From NCBI GenBank assembly GCA_965279125.1, contig CBDIHL010000037.1, positions 1 through 64,000 of the forward strand: DNA of 64,000 nt, given 5' to 3'. The translations under genes were made by a program, and so were the position numbers. Under the pieces are notes generated by a model that was not told where the DNA came from, made no database searches, and worked only from the letters and a program-made list of their open reading frames with translations. Shown here piece by piece: positions 52,458-60,578 of the stretch (the first letter of the stretch is position 1; each line of letters opens with the position of its first letter). The DNA comes from Dinoroseobacter sp965279125 (GTDB lineage Bacteria > Pseudomonadota > Alphaproteobacteria > Rhodobacterales > Rhodobacteraceae).

Positions 52458-53138
52458 CGCCCGAGGACGCGTTGGCGGCCCTTGAGGGCGTTGCGAACCC
52501 CGAGAACGCCACCGAGATGGCGCGCTATCACAAGGTGCCTCGCCGCTACTTGGGCGTACCCAATCCGGTCGTGGACGGGTTCGTCAAAGACTGGCGCGCA
52601 GCACTGGATGTGCCCGGGCGCGTGGCCCTCGCCGATGGCCTCTGGCAGACCGATGTGCATGAGGCGCGGGTGGCTGCCGCGAAGTTGCTGACCCAAGCGC
52701 GGCTGCGCCCCGATGATACGCCTGCATGGGAATTGATCGCCAGCTGGGTGCCCAGTTTTGATGCCTGGGCCACCGCTGATCACGCGTGCATCGCGGGTCA
52801 AAAGCGGCTGGTGTGGGAGCCGTCCCGCCTCGATCAGGTCAGAGGCTTGGACCACCTCCGATCACATGTGGACCCGCCGCGCCGCGCGCTGGTGATGACG
52901 CTGCCCCTGGACCAAGCAAAACAACCCCAAACCGGCAGAGCTGGAGGCGCGCGAGCGGATCCTGGGATGGGCGGCAAGCTACGTCAGCGACCCCGAGTGG
53001 TTCATCCAAAAGGCGGTCGGCTGGTGGCTGCGCGAGCTGTCCAAGCATGATCCTGCGCGGGTCATGACCTTCCTCGGGGCGCATGGCGAGGCGATGAAAC
53101 CCTTCGCCGTCAAAGAGGCCGCGCGTCGGCTGCTTTAG
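52454..53138 (+). pseudogene. AlkD-like DNA alkylation repair protein, three apparent indels (probable sequence errors)
   Basis: HEAT-like DNA glycosylase family. It reads MTPEDALAALEGVANPENAT, then HKVPRRYLGVPNP and LIASWVPSFDAWATADHAC to VRG. After three shifts it continues ELEARERILGWAASYVSDPE and WFIQKAVGWWLRELSKHDP to the stop. Extra T at 52847-52848, two extra bases (or one missing) in 52883-52889, and extra C in 52904-52907 account for it; repaired, the middle reads TSDHMWTRRAALVMTLPW. It overlaps glmS by four bases. Repaired length is about 226 residues. Confidence 0.8.
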
Positions 53139-53453
53139 CGCCCTTTCGCGTCCATGTCCGGGGCGCGACATCGCGTCCCAGACCTCACCTTACACATGAA
53201 CCTTCTGGCGCAACTGCCTGAAACTACGCAGAAAGCGTAGCGCATTACGCATGCGCACCCACCACATATAGACGCAAGAAATTTATTGTTAACGCTCCGG
53301 CGACAATGCCACATTTCCGCCCCAATTCCCCACATTTTCGCCACAAACCGCCGCAATGCCGGATGGGTTGGGGCCAAGAGCACCGGCGCGCAGGGGTAGC
53401 TTTGCGCGACCTGTCGAGGTGCCTCAGCGAGTGTAAGTAAGTATGAGGCACAT
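53139..53453. other. Intergenic, upstream of the secreted beta protein
   Basis: 315 bases between the alkD-like gene and the plus-strand gene at 53454. AT-rich around 53275-53300, with short palindromic GCGCATTACGCATGCGC-type sequence near 53240. No gene seen; it presumably contains the promoter of the secreted protein. Confidence 0.45.
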
Positions 53454-54065
53454 ATGCAGACAAAACTTCTTGCGAGTACGGCACTTGCAGTCGGACTAGC
53501 TCTACCAATGAGCGCAACCGCTGCGCCACAAAGTGAAAACCTGACCGTAACACTGACTGTGAACCCCATTATCCTGCTTGTCATGGAAGACACGGATCTG
53601 ACGACAACGGCGTCTGATCTGACCACGGCACAGCTTGATGGGCGCACGCAATCGGTGGCCGATGGTCGGGCCGAGTTCTTTGTGGCGGCAAACACCGGTT
53701 ACGACTTGTTGATGACACCTGACGAGACCTGGGGCGACCCGGGTGAGAAAAAGGTGAAATTCGTCGAGCAAAGTGATAGCGACCTGTACCTTGCCGGTAC
53801 TCTGTTTCTGGATACGGACATCAGCAATGATGACCGTGCCGATAACGACGAGGACCTTGTGGAGTGGAACGCATTGGGAGGCTTTGTCTTCCACAGTGAG
53901 CCAAACCGCGGCGTGCGTCGTTACGGTGTGGGCGCGATCTTCGATCCGACGGATTGGAGTGGCGCAGATGACGAGGCCCTCGCGGGCGCACCTGAGGGTG
54001 CCGTCTCCATCGCACCGGTAGGCACCTATAGCTCGGTCGTGACCATCACGGTCTCCGAGAAATAG
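53454..54065 (+). CDS. Secreted acidic beta-rich protein, unknown (DUF4402-like appearance)
   Basis: 203 residues with signal MQTKLLASTALAVGLALPMS then ATAAP. Mature part: LTVTLTVNPIILLVMEDTD, FFVAANTGYDLLMTPDE, NDDRADNDEDLVEW and a C-terminal SSVVTITVSEK. The opening and closing strands and a G-Y-D-L segment resemble small secreted pilin/WxL or DUF4402-like beta-sandwich proteins. The assignment is weak. It is followed by a good terminator. Confidence 0.55.
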   Translation: MQTKLLASTALAVGLALPMSATAAPQSENLTVTLTVNPIILLVMEDTDLTTTASDLTTAQLDGRTQSVADGRAEFFVAANTGYDLLMTPDETWGDPGEKKVKFVEQSDSDLYLAGTLFLDTDISNDDRADNDEDLVEWNALGGFVFHSEPNRGVRRYGVGAIFDPTDWSGADDEALAGAPEGAVSIAPVGTYSSVVTITVSEK

Positions 54066-54087
54066 GGCTAGGCCTTGAAAACATGTG

Positions 54088-54114
54088 AGGGGGGCTCGGG
54101 TTCGGGCCCCCTTT
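54088..54114 (+). terminator. Intrinsic terminator of the secreted beta protein gene
   Basis: GGGGGC-TCG and CGG-GCCCCC form a 9-base stem with one G-T pair around a 4-base loop, followed by TTT, 23 bases past the stop at 54065. Confidence 0.7.
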
Positions 54115-54212
54115 GCGCATCCAATGGGTCCAGTTGATCGAGCAGCTCTGCCTTATCCCCGATTGGCGTATACTTGCCCGCATCACCAAGACGCCCGCGA
54201 GACGGAATGCGC

Positions 54213-54260
54213 CGCACGTGTTACGTGCGAAAAACCCGGGAAGCATACCCTTCGGTATGC
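54213..54260. repeat. Two short hairpins in an otherwise empty region
   Basis: CGCACGT-GTT-ACGTGCG at 54213-54229 and GCATACC-CTTC-GGTATGC at 54243-54260. They lie in the 372-base gap between the terminator and the TPP enzyme gene, 126 bases before a clear paired-palindrome element. The spacing between the arms differs from the other pairs. No gene is seen in this gap. Confidence 0.4.
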
Positions 54261-54385
54261 CTAAGTGTCCTTTGCCCCTTCGAAGAAACCGCACGCCATG
54301 GACCTACGCGAAGCACACCATCGCCTCGGCTCGATCAACGGGGACAGCGGGGTGTTTTGGAGACAAAGGCCGGCGGCTGAGGGGC

Positions 54386-54430
54386 CAAATTCTCTTGTGA
54401 GAATTTGCAAAACTCCCCGTGGAGTTTTGC
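54386..54430. repeat. Paired-palindrome intergenic element (type 3, copy 1)
   Basis: CAAATTCTC-TTGT-GAGAATTTG (54386-54407) and GCAAAACTCC-CCGT-GGAGTTTTGC (54407-54430) share one G. It begins 7 bases past the stop of the minus-strand TPP gene. It is the reverse complement arrangement of 61928-61972 with identical arms. Confidence 0.75.
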
Positions 54431-54437
54431 CCCCCCG

Positions 54438-56072
54438 TCAGAGCGTCTTTCCCGGCGACAGGTACGCGGGATCCTGCGGCACCTCGATCAGGTTCAACCC
54501 GCCGCGCGCGCGCGCCTCCGCCAGCGCTACCTTGAACGCGTCCAGCCCCTCGGCCCGCGCAGCCGTCCCGCCGAACGACCGTGCCAGAGCGCAGAAATCC
54601 GGGTTGCTCAGCACGGTGGCCGAGACCCGCCCCGGATACTCCCGCTCCTGATGTGCGCGGATTGTCCCGAGCCGCCCGTTGTCGATCACGATCACCGTCA
54701 CGCGCAGCCCGTATTGCGCGGCAGTGGCCAGCTCTTGCACCGTCATCATCAAGCACCCGTCCCCCGCAATCGCATAGACCTCGCGCGCGGGATGCGTCGC
54801 GGCAGCGCCCACGGCGGCGGGCAGCCCGTAGCCCATAGAGCCTGAGGTCGGGGCAAGCTGCGATCCGGGCGCGCGGAACCGGTAGAAGCGGTGCAGCCAG
54901 CCTGCGTAGTTGCCCGCGCCATTGGTGACGATAGCATCGGCGGACAGAGTGTCTGCGAGGTGGGCGAAATGGCCAGCAAGCGGGTCGCCGGGCACGCCAT
55001 CTGCGCTCGTATACGCTTCGTATTTCGCGCGCAGATCGGTGCGGCGGGCTGTGAAGGCGTCAGGTTTGATGGGGTCCCAATCTGCCACCACCTCACAAAA
55101 GCTTTGCGTGTCCGACACCAGCGCGAGATCGGGCTGATAAGTGCGGCCCAGCTCCTCCCCGTCCGGGAACACATGCACCAGCGATTGCGCAGACACCGGC
55201 GGGGTGAGCCAAGAATAGCCTTGCGTTGTCATCTCGCCCAGCCGGGGTCCGACCGCGATCAGCAGGTCCGTCTCCGCAAGCGCCTCGCCTAAGTAGGGCG
55301 TGGGGCCGACCCCGAAATGGCCGACATAATTGGGGTGGTCGTTGTTCATCAGGGCCTGGCATCTGAGCGAGACCGTGACGGGCAGACCTTGCGCCTCGGC
55401 AAACCGCTCCAACGCCGCAATCCCGCGCGCGGTCCAGCCGCCGCCCCCGGCCATCACGAGGGGACGCTCGGCAGCTTTGAGGCGCGTGCGCAGCTCGCCC
55501 AGCGCATCTGGTGCAGGCAGGTAGCGTGCGGCCTCGACCCGGATGGGCGGCGCTGGCACCTCGATCTCGTCGTAGAGCATGTCCTCGGGCAGCGCCAAAA
55601 CCACCGGCCCCGGACGCCCTGCCATCGCGGTGCGGTAAGCGCGGCTGATGTATTCCTGAATGCGGCTGGCATCATCGATCTGCGCCACCCATTTGGCCAT
55701 CTGCCCGAACATGCGACGGTAGTCGATCTCCTGAAACGCCTCGCGGTCCACCATGGTGCGCGCGACCTGCCCGATGAACAGGATCAAGGGCGTCGAGTCC
55801 TGATACGCCACATGCACACCCGCGCTCGCATTCGTGGCCCCCGGGCCGCGCGTGACCATGCAGATGCCGGGCCGTCCGGTCAGCTTGCCATGCGCCTCGG
55901 CGGCCATCGCCGCACCCCCTTCTTGGCGGCAGGTGAGGAACTGGATTTGCGGATGTCCATGCAGCGCGTCGAGCACCGGCAGGAAGCTCTCGCCCGGCAC
56001 CCCGAAAATGTGGCTGGCCCCTTGGGCGGCAAGTTGGTCAACGAGATGGTCTGCGGCGCGGCGGGTGGTCAT
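54438..56072 (-). CDS. Thiamine-pyrophosphate enzyme, acetolactate synthase/oxalyl-CoA-type
   Basis: 544 residues. The N-terminal TPP domain is THIFGVPGESFLPVLDALHG, with the catalytic Glu in PGES; MVTRGPGATNASAGVHVA follows. The C-terminal TPP motif is AIAGDGCLMMTVQELATAAQ plus IVIDNGRLGTIRAHQE. Family membership is secure, but no ilvH-like partner is adjacent, so the substrate (pyruvate, sulfoacetaldehyde or other) cannot be stated. Confidence 0.85.
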   Translation of the reverse strand: MTTRRAADHLVDQLAAQGASHIFGVPGESFLPVLDALHGHPQIQFLTCRQEGGAAMAAEAHGKLTGRPGICMVTRGPGATNASAGVHVAYQDSTPLILFIGQVARTMVDREAFQEIDYRRMFGQMAKWVAQIDDASRIQEYISRAYRTAMAGRPGPVVLALPEDMLYDEIEVPAPPIRVEAARYLPAPDALGELRTRLKAAERPLVMAGGGGWTARGIAALERFAEAQGLPVTVSLRCQALMNNDHPNYVGHFGVGPTPYLGEALAETDLLIAVGPRLGEMTTQGYSWLTPPVSAQSLVHVFPDGEELGRTYQPDLALVSDTQSFCEVVADWDPIKPDAFTARRTDLRAKYEAYTSADGVPGDPLAGHFAHLADTLSADAIVTNGAGNYAGWLHRFYRFRAPGSQLAPTSGSMGYGLPAAVGAAATHPAREVYAIAGDGCLMMTVQELATAAQYGLRVTVIVIDNGRLGTIRAHQEREYPGRVSATVLSNPDFCALARSFGGTAARAEGLDAFKVALAEARARGGLNLIEVPQDPAYLSPGKTL

Positions 56073-56140
56073 GAAGGTCGGTCCGGCTGTTTCAGTCAGC
56101 CGCCATTAACCCCTGCCCTTGGCCGTTAGGCCAGCGAAAT

Positions 56141-56779
56141 CTAGGGCGCCCAGCGCAGGAAATTCGCGATCAGACGCAGCCCGGCGCTTTGGCTTTTCTC
56201 CGGGTGGAACTGGGTGCCGATTTTTGTGCCCTCGCCCACAATCGCCGTGACCGCCCCGCCGTAATCGACATGGGCGAGTAATTGCGGGGGCTTGGTCACC
56301 TGCATCGCGTAGGAGTGCACAAAATAGGCGTGGTCCCCGGTTGCCAGCCCGTCGAGCACCGGATGCGCTTGATCAATCACCAGGTCGTTCCAACCCATAT
56401 GCGGGACGGGCATGTGCGGCCCCGAAGGACGGATCAGGTCCACCTCGCCCTCGATCCAGTCAAACCCCGCGACGGCCTCATACTCCAGCCCGCGCGACGC
56501 CATCATCTGCATGCCCACACAAATCCCAAGGAAGGGAACCGCACGCACCTCGACCGCCTCCAGAAGCGCCTCCTCCAGACCGTCGAACCCTTGCAGCCCG
56601 CGCCGACAGCTCGGGAACGCCCCGTCACCGGGCAGCACCACGCGGTCCGCCTTGCGCACCACGTCTGGGTCCGAGGTCACGACCACCGCGCCCGCATCCG
56701 TCTCGCGCGCCATCCGCTCGAACGCCTTTTGGGCCGAGTGCAAGTTGCCGCTGTCGTAGTCGATCAGAACCGTCGTCAC
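56141..56779 (-). CDS. hisH: Imidazole glycerol phosphate synthase subunit HisH
   Basis: 212-residue glutamine amidotransferase. Start MTTVLIDYDSGNLHSAQKAF; nucleophile in PFLGICVGMQMMASRG; His-Glu in GTQFHPEKSQSAGLRL. It supplies ammonia to HisF for histidine synthesis. It directly abuts hisB. Confidence 0.95.
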   Translation of the reverse strand: MTTVLIDYDSGNLHSAQKAFERMARETDAGAVVVTSDPDVVRKADRVVLPGDGAFPSCRRGLQGFDGLEEALLEAVEVRAVPFLGICVGMQMMASRGLEYEAVAGFDWIEGEVDLIRPSGPHMPVPHMGWNDLVIDQAHPVLDGLATGDHAYFVHSYAMQVTKPPQLLAHVDYGGAVTAIVGEGTKIGTQFHPEKSQSAGLRLIANFLRWAP

Positions 56780-57367
56780 TTAGAGGATACCCTTGGTCGA
56801 GGGGATCGCATCCGCCTTGCGCGGATCGATCTCCAGCGCGTCTCGCAACGCCCGCGCCACCGCCTTGAACGCCGCCTCGGCGATGTGGTGGCTGTTGATG
56901 CCGTCGATCTTCTCCACATGCAGGGTCAGGCCGGAATGGATGGCAAACGCTTGAAAGAACTCGCGCACCAGCTCTGTATCAAAAGTGCCGATCTTTTGGG
57001 CCGTCATATCCACCTTCCACACCAGATAGGGCCGCCCGGAAATGTCCAGCGCCGCGCGCACCAGCGTGTCATCCATCGGCAGCAGGCACGACCCATACCG
57101 CACGATCCCGCGTTTGTCGCCGACGGCCTGCGCGAGGGCTTGGCCCAGCGCAATGCCCACATCCTCCACCGTGTGGTGATCGTCGATATGCAGATCGCCG
57201 TCGCAGCGGACCTTCATGTCGATCAAGGCATGGCGCGCAAGCTGGTCGAGCATGTGGTCAAAGAACCCGACCCCGGTCTGGTTGTCATACTGCCCGGTGC
57301 CGTCGAGATTGACGGCAACCTCGATATTGGTCTCGGCGGTCTTGCGGGTGATCTCGGCGCGGCGCAT
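56780..57367 (-). CDS. hisB: Imidazoleglycerol-phosphate dehydratase
   Basis: 195 residues. Metal-binding repeats FFDHMLDQLARHALID, LHIDDHHTVEDVGIALGQ and NSHHIAEAAFKAVARAL. The ATG at 57367 has AGGGAG six bases upstream, while the longer frame has no homology in its first 11 residues. Monofunctional form, without a phosphatase domain. Confidence 0.95.
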   Translation of the reverse strand: MRRAEITRKTAETNIEVAVNLDGTGQYDNQTGVGFFDHMLDQLARHALIDMKVRCDGDLHIDDHHTVEDVGIALGQALAQAVGDKRGIVRYGSCLLPMDDTLVRAALDISGRPYLVWKVDMTAQKIGTFDTELVREFFQAFAIHSGLTLHVEKIDGINSHHIAEAAFKAVARALRDALEIDPRKADAIPSTKGIL

Positions 57368-57468
57368 GGGCGGCTCCCTTGGTAAACTTGGCCGCTGCAT
57401 AGCTTAAGGGGCGCGCGGTTGCCAAGCCGCCTTGCATCTAGCGCGCCCTTGGGTCATTTCGCAGCGCC

Positions 57469-58569
57469 ATGAGAACCGCTAGTCCTGAATTGACCATCGT
57501 CATCCCCAGCTTCAACGAGCGCCCGAATGTGCGCCCGCTGATTGCGCTGTTGACCAAGGCGCTTGACGGGGTCGCGTGGGAGGCCGTCTTCGTCGATGAT
57601 GACAGCCCCGACGGGACCGCCGACGAGGTGCGCGCGCTCGCCGTGGAGGATCCGCGCGTGCGGCTGATCCACCGGATGGATCGGCGCGGGCTTGCGGGGG
57701 CGTGTATCGAGGGGATCTTGTCGGCTGTCTCGCCGTTTGTGGCTGTGATGGACGCGGACCTGCAACATGACGAGACCAAACTGGTCGAGATGCTGGGCAA
57801 GTTCCGCGCGGATCCGAACCTCGACCTCGTGATCGGGTCGCGGCACGCGGATGGGGGCTCTATCGGCAAGGGCTTCTCGGCGGTGCGCGCATGGGGGTCG
57901 GACGTGGCCACGAGCCTGTCCAAGCGGATGCTGCGCATCAAGGCGAGCGATCCGATGAGCGGCTTTTTCATGGTTAAGCGTGAGAGCTTCAATCAGGTGG
58001 TTCAGGGCCTGCAGACGCAAGGGTTCAAAATCCTCGCGGACATGCTGGCGGCGGCCAAAGGACGGTGGCGCGTGGCCGAGGTCGGCTACACCTTCCGCGA
58101 CCGCCAGTTCGGTGAAAGCAAGCTGGACGCCGCCGTTACCGCCGAATTCCTCGCCCTGCTGGTCGCGCGCCTGACCGGGGGTGTGTTGCCGATCCGGTTC
58201 ATCTTGTTCGCGATGGTTGGCGCGTCGGGCGTGATCGTGCAGTTGCTGGCCATGCGGCTTGCCCTCATGGGCCTGACGGATGTGTTCTGGATCGCGCAAA
58301 CCTTCGGGGTTGTGGTCGCGATGACGACGAACTTCTTTCTCAACAACGTGCTGACCTATCATGACCGCACCCTGCGCGGCGGCGCGCTGTGGGTCGGGTT
58401 GTTCAGCTTCTATGTGGTGTGCTCGGTGGGCGCTGTGGCCAATATCGGGGTGGCCGAGGTGGTCTATGGGGCCGTGCGCCAAGCCGAGTTCGCCAGCCTG
58501 ATCGGGGCGATCGTGGGGGCGATGTGGAACTTCGTGGCGAGTGCGCTGGTGACGTGGAAGGTGCGCTAG
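57469..58569 (+). CDS. Glycosyltransferase family 2 fused to GtrA-like membrane domain
   Basis: 366 residues. The N-terminal GT-A domain resembles dolichol-phosphate mannosyltransferase: TIVIPSFNERPNVRPLIALL, then VFVDDDSPDGTADEV, VMDADLQHDETKL and DPMSGFFMVKR. The C-terminal ~130 residues have four helices with FNN-type loop NFFLNNVLTYHDRTLRGG, a GtrA domain. Such fusions make or flip polyprenyl-phosphate sugars for glycan modification. It stands alone. Confidence 0.88.
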   Translation: MRTASPELTIVIPSFNERPNVRPLIALLTKALDGVAWEAVFVDDDSPDGTADEVRALAVEDPRVRLIHRMDRRGLAGACIEGILSAVSPFVAVMDADLQHDETKLVEMLGKFRADPNLDLVIGSRHADGGSIGKGFSAVRAWGSDVATSLSKRMLRIKASDPMSGFFMVKRESFNQVVQGLQTQGFKILADMLAAAKGRWRVAEVGYTFRDRQFGESKLDAAVTAEFLALLVARLTGGVLPIRFILFAMVGASGVIVQLLAMRLALMGLTDVFWIAQTFGVVVAMTTNFFLNNVLTYHDRTLRGGALWVGLFSFYVVCSVGAVANIGVAEVVYGAVRQAEFASLIGAIVGAMWNFVASALVTWKVR

Positions 58570-58583
58570 ACGTGGCGGGCAAA

Positions 58584-58603
58584 GGTGGGTGAGATCACCC
58601 ACC
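58584..58603. terminator. Convergent hairpin
   Basis: GGTGGGTGA-GA-TCACCCACC, a perfect 9-base stem, lies between the ends of the glycosyltransferase (58569) and the OLD gene (58633). No T run follows on either side. Confidence 0.45.
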
Positions 58604-58632
58604 ATGCGACATCCGCCTTCTGAGCGCAGCGC

Positions 58633-60375
58633 TTACGCCGCCTCCTTGCCGTTGGCTTTCTCGATGGCCGCAACGAGCGCGGTGACCCGCGCCCCTAGGT
58701 CGAGCACGCTCCAATCCACCTCCCCTTCACAGAGCGCATGGGCCAGCTTGATCTTGTCGGCGTCTTTGGTTTCGCCGTCCTTGTCTTTGAACTGGAAGGC
58801 GTGGGCGTATGGGCCACCGTCATGCGGGGCCGCGTAGGACCGGGGGTGTATCTCAGCCGCCTTCTCTTGCAGGAGGCCGAACGGCAGATAATTCTCGATC
58901 TCGCGCCCTTGGGTGACCCAAACACAGTCCGGGGCATCCTCCATCTCCGTCACGATGCGCCGCTTGGTGGCATTGATCTCGGCCTCCTGCTCAGCCCGGT
59001 CACTGTCGATCACGATCGCCATGTTGCGGTTGATCTTGCACAACGCGATGAAGTCCTCGACCTCATCCGCATCGGCATTCAGATGGCTGAGCAATCGCCC
59101 GCCATAGAACATGATCGAGAAGTGGACCCCCTCGACCAGCTCGGGCGCTTTGGCCTTGATCCAGTGCCTGAGATAAATCCGATCCGACGGCCCCTCCACC
59201 CAGATCACGAAATTCGCTTGCAGGATGTCGGAGGCGAGGTAGCCCAAGTCGTCGCAAATCTGGCTGCGATCCGAGGGCGAGATCGCATGGCGGATGCGCG
59301 TCTGGGTGCCGTCATTGGTGACGCGGAAGATGGAGGCGTCTGGCGTGTCGATGAGGGCGGCGGAGTGGGTGGCGATGAAGTATTGGTTGGTGGTGTTTTT
59401 GGTGAGGTAGCGGATCAGCTTGCGTTGCAGGATCGGGTGGAGGTGGATTTCAGGCTCCTCAATACAGATGATCTGGTCCTGCTTGAGGGTGCAGAAGGCG
59501 GCGATAAGGATCACCTCATGGATGCCCGTGCCGAGGTTGGAGAGGGGGAGGGGTTTGCCGTCCATATTCACAAGGAGGTGGGCGCGGCTGGACGGCACCT
59601 CGATGGTGGCGTCGGGGCGGTCGGTGACGGATTGAAGGAATGCGTTGATGGCTTGGAAGACATCGCGTTTTTCAAGCTCGTGATGGTCGGGGTTTTGGTA
59701 TTTGGCGAGTTCGTCAATCAATCCCTTGCCGGATTGGTCTTTGAAGTCTTCCCCTGCGCGTCCCAACTCGCGCTTGGCAGGAATGCAAACTGCGCTGGGC
59801 AAGGAAAAGTCCACTGCTCGATGGATTGCGCTGACCGTTTCCCTCAACCATGTCTGAAGAGAACCACCCGACTGATTGGTGAGGTGCGACCAGACCAAGT
59901 TTACATCGCGAGACGGAAACTTGTCATCAAGCGCGCTCAGATTGGCCTCGTCAAATGGTGCTTTCGCGCTCCGTTCTATGGGGCGTGTCCAAATGAAGTT
60001 TCGTTTCGATAAGGTTTCAAGGATTGGTGGTAACGTCTCCGAAACGGTCGGATGGCATCCGCGTTCGACTGCGGCTTGTACAAACTCGTCACTGCAAACA
60101 CCAAGCCCAATTGTGAAGTTACCACTGGCAATGCCACGATGTCGGCGAGGGTCATCAACTTGTATCGCAGGCGGAGTGGTTCCGCTAAATGGCAAGAACT
60201 CACAAATCGCATTCAAAACAATCGACTTCCCCGCATTGTTCGGCCCCACAAAGAAGTTCAGCTTGGAGAACGGCGCGATGTATTGTGTCTCCTCCCCGAT
60301 CCCTCGGTAGAAGCGCAGCGCGAGGCCTTGCAGGTAGACATGCGCGTCTTGGGTCTTCTCATCCGGCTCGGACAT
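58633..60375 (-). CDS. OLD-family ATP-dependent endonuclease (AAA ATPase plus TOPRIM)
   Basis: 580 residues. The ABC-type ATPase has Walker A NFFVGPNNAGKSIVLNAI. Its Walker B-like region is DQIICIEEPEIHLHPILQRK, with FIATHSAALIDTP. The C-terminal TOPRIM has NFVIWVEGPSDRIYLRHWIK and MAIVIDSDRAEQEAEI. This order is that of the OLD nuclease, and no UvrD/Gabija partner is adjacent, so it looks like a stand-alone class 1 type. OLD proteins act in phage defence or interference; a defence role here is inferred. The ATG at 60375 has GGAG upstream. Confidence 0.85.
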   Translation of the reverse strand: MSEPDEKTQDAHVYLQGLALRFYRGIGEETQYIAPFSKLNFFVGPNNAGKSIVLNAICEFLPFSGTTPPAIQVDDPRRHRGIASGNFTIGLGVCSDEFVQAAVERGCHPTVSETLPPILETLSKRNFIWTRPIERSAKAPFDEANLSALDDKFPSRDVNLVWSHLTNQSGGSLQTWLRETVSAIHRAVDFSLPSAVCIPAKRELGRAGEDFKDQSGKGLIDELAKYQNPDHHELEKRDVFQAINAFLQSVTDRPDATIEVPSSRAHLLVNMDGKPLPLSNLGTGIHEVILIAAFCTLKQDQIICIEEPEIHLHPILQRKLIRYLTKNTTNQYFIATHSAALIDTPDASIFRVTNDGTQTRIRHAISPSDRSQICDDLGYLASDILQANFVIWVEGPSDRIYLRHWIKAKAPELVEGVHFSIMFYGGRLLSHLNADADEVEDFIALCKINRNMAIVIDSDRAEQEAEINATKRRIVTEMEDAPDCVWVTQGREIENYLPFGLLQEKAAEIHPRSYAAPHDGGPYAHAFQFKDKDGETKDADKIKLAHALCEGEVDWSVLDLGARVTALVAAIEKANGKEAA

Positions 60376-60482
60376 GGGCGCTCCTGTTCCACTCACCCCC
60401 AAGATAAGCGCCCGGCCCGACCGCTCCCAGCCCCTCCCCCGAAAAATATCCTCCTGCAAACCCCGCAAACAGAACCCCATCC

Positions 60483-60497
60483 CAGAATATTATTCTG
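60483..60497. promoter_or_regulatory. Palindrome CAGAATA-T-TATTCTG upstream of metY
   Basis: A perfect 7-base inverted repeat with a single centre base, in the 203-base divergent gap, 82 bases before the metY start. It resembles a dimeric operator; the regulator is unknown. No SAM riboswitch is recognised in the gap. Confidence 0.4.
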
Positions 60498-60578
60498 CCC
60501 CGCCTCCGATCCCCCTCCCCTGTGGACAACCCCGCCCCCCCCTCTATGGTGCGCCCAAACGCAAAAGGGGACACCACC

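Noticed and set aside
54213..54260. A fifth paired-palindrome element
   Set aside because: Two hairpins are present, but they are 13 bases apart with GC-richer short arms and do not sit at a gene end like the others. Kept only as a low-confidence repeat.
57454..58605. 383-codon minus-strand frame
   Set aside because: Antisense to the glycosyltransferase gene; shadow of GC-rich codons.
60376..60578. SAM riboswitch before metY
   Set aside because: The gap lacks the conserved SAM-II or other SAM riboswitch core that I could recognise.
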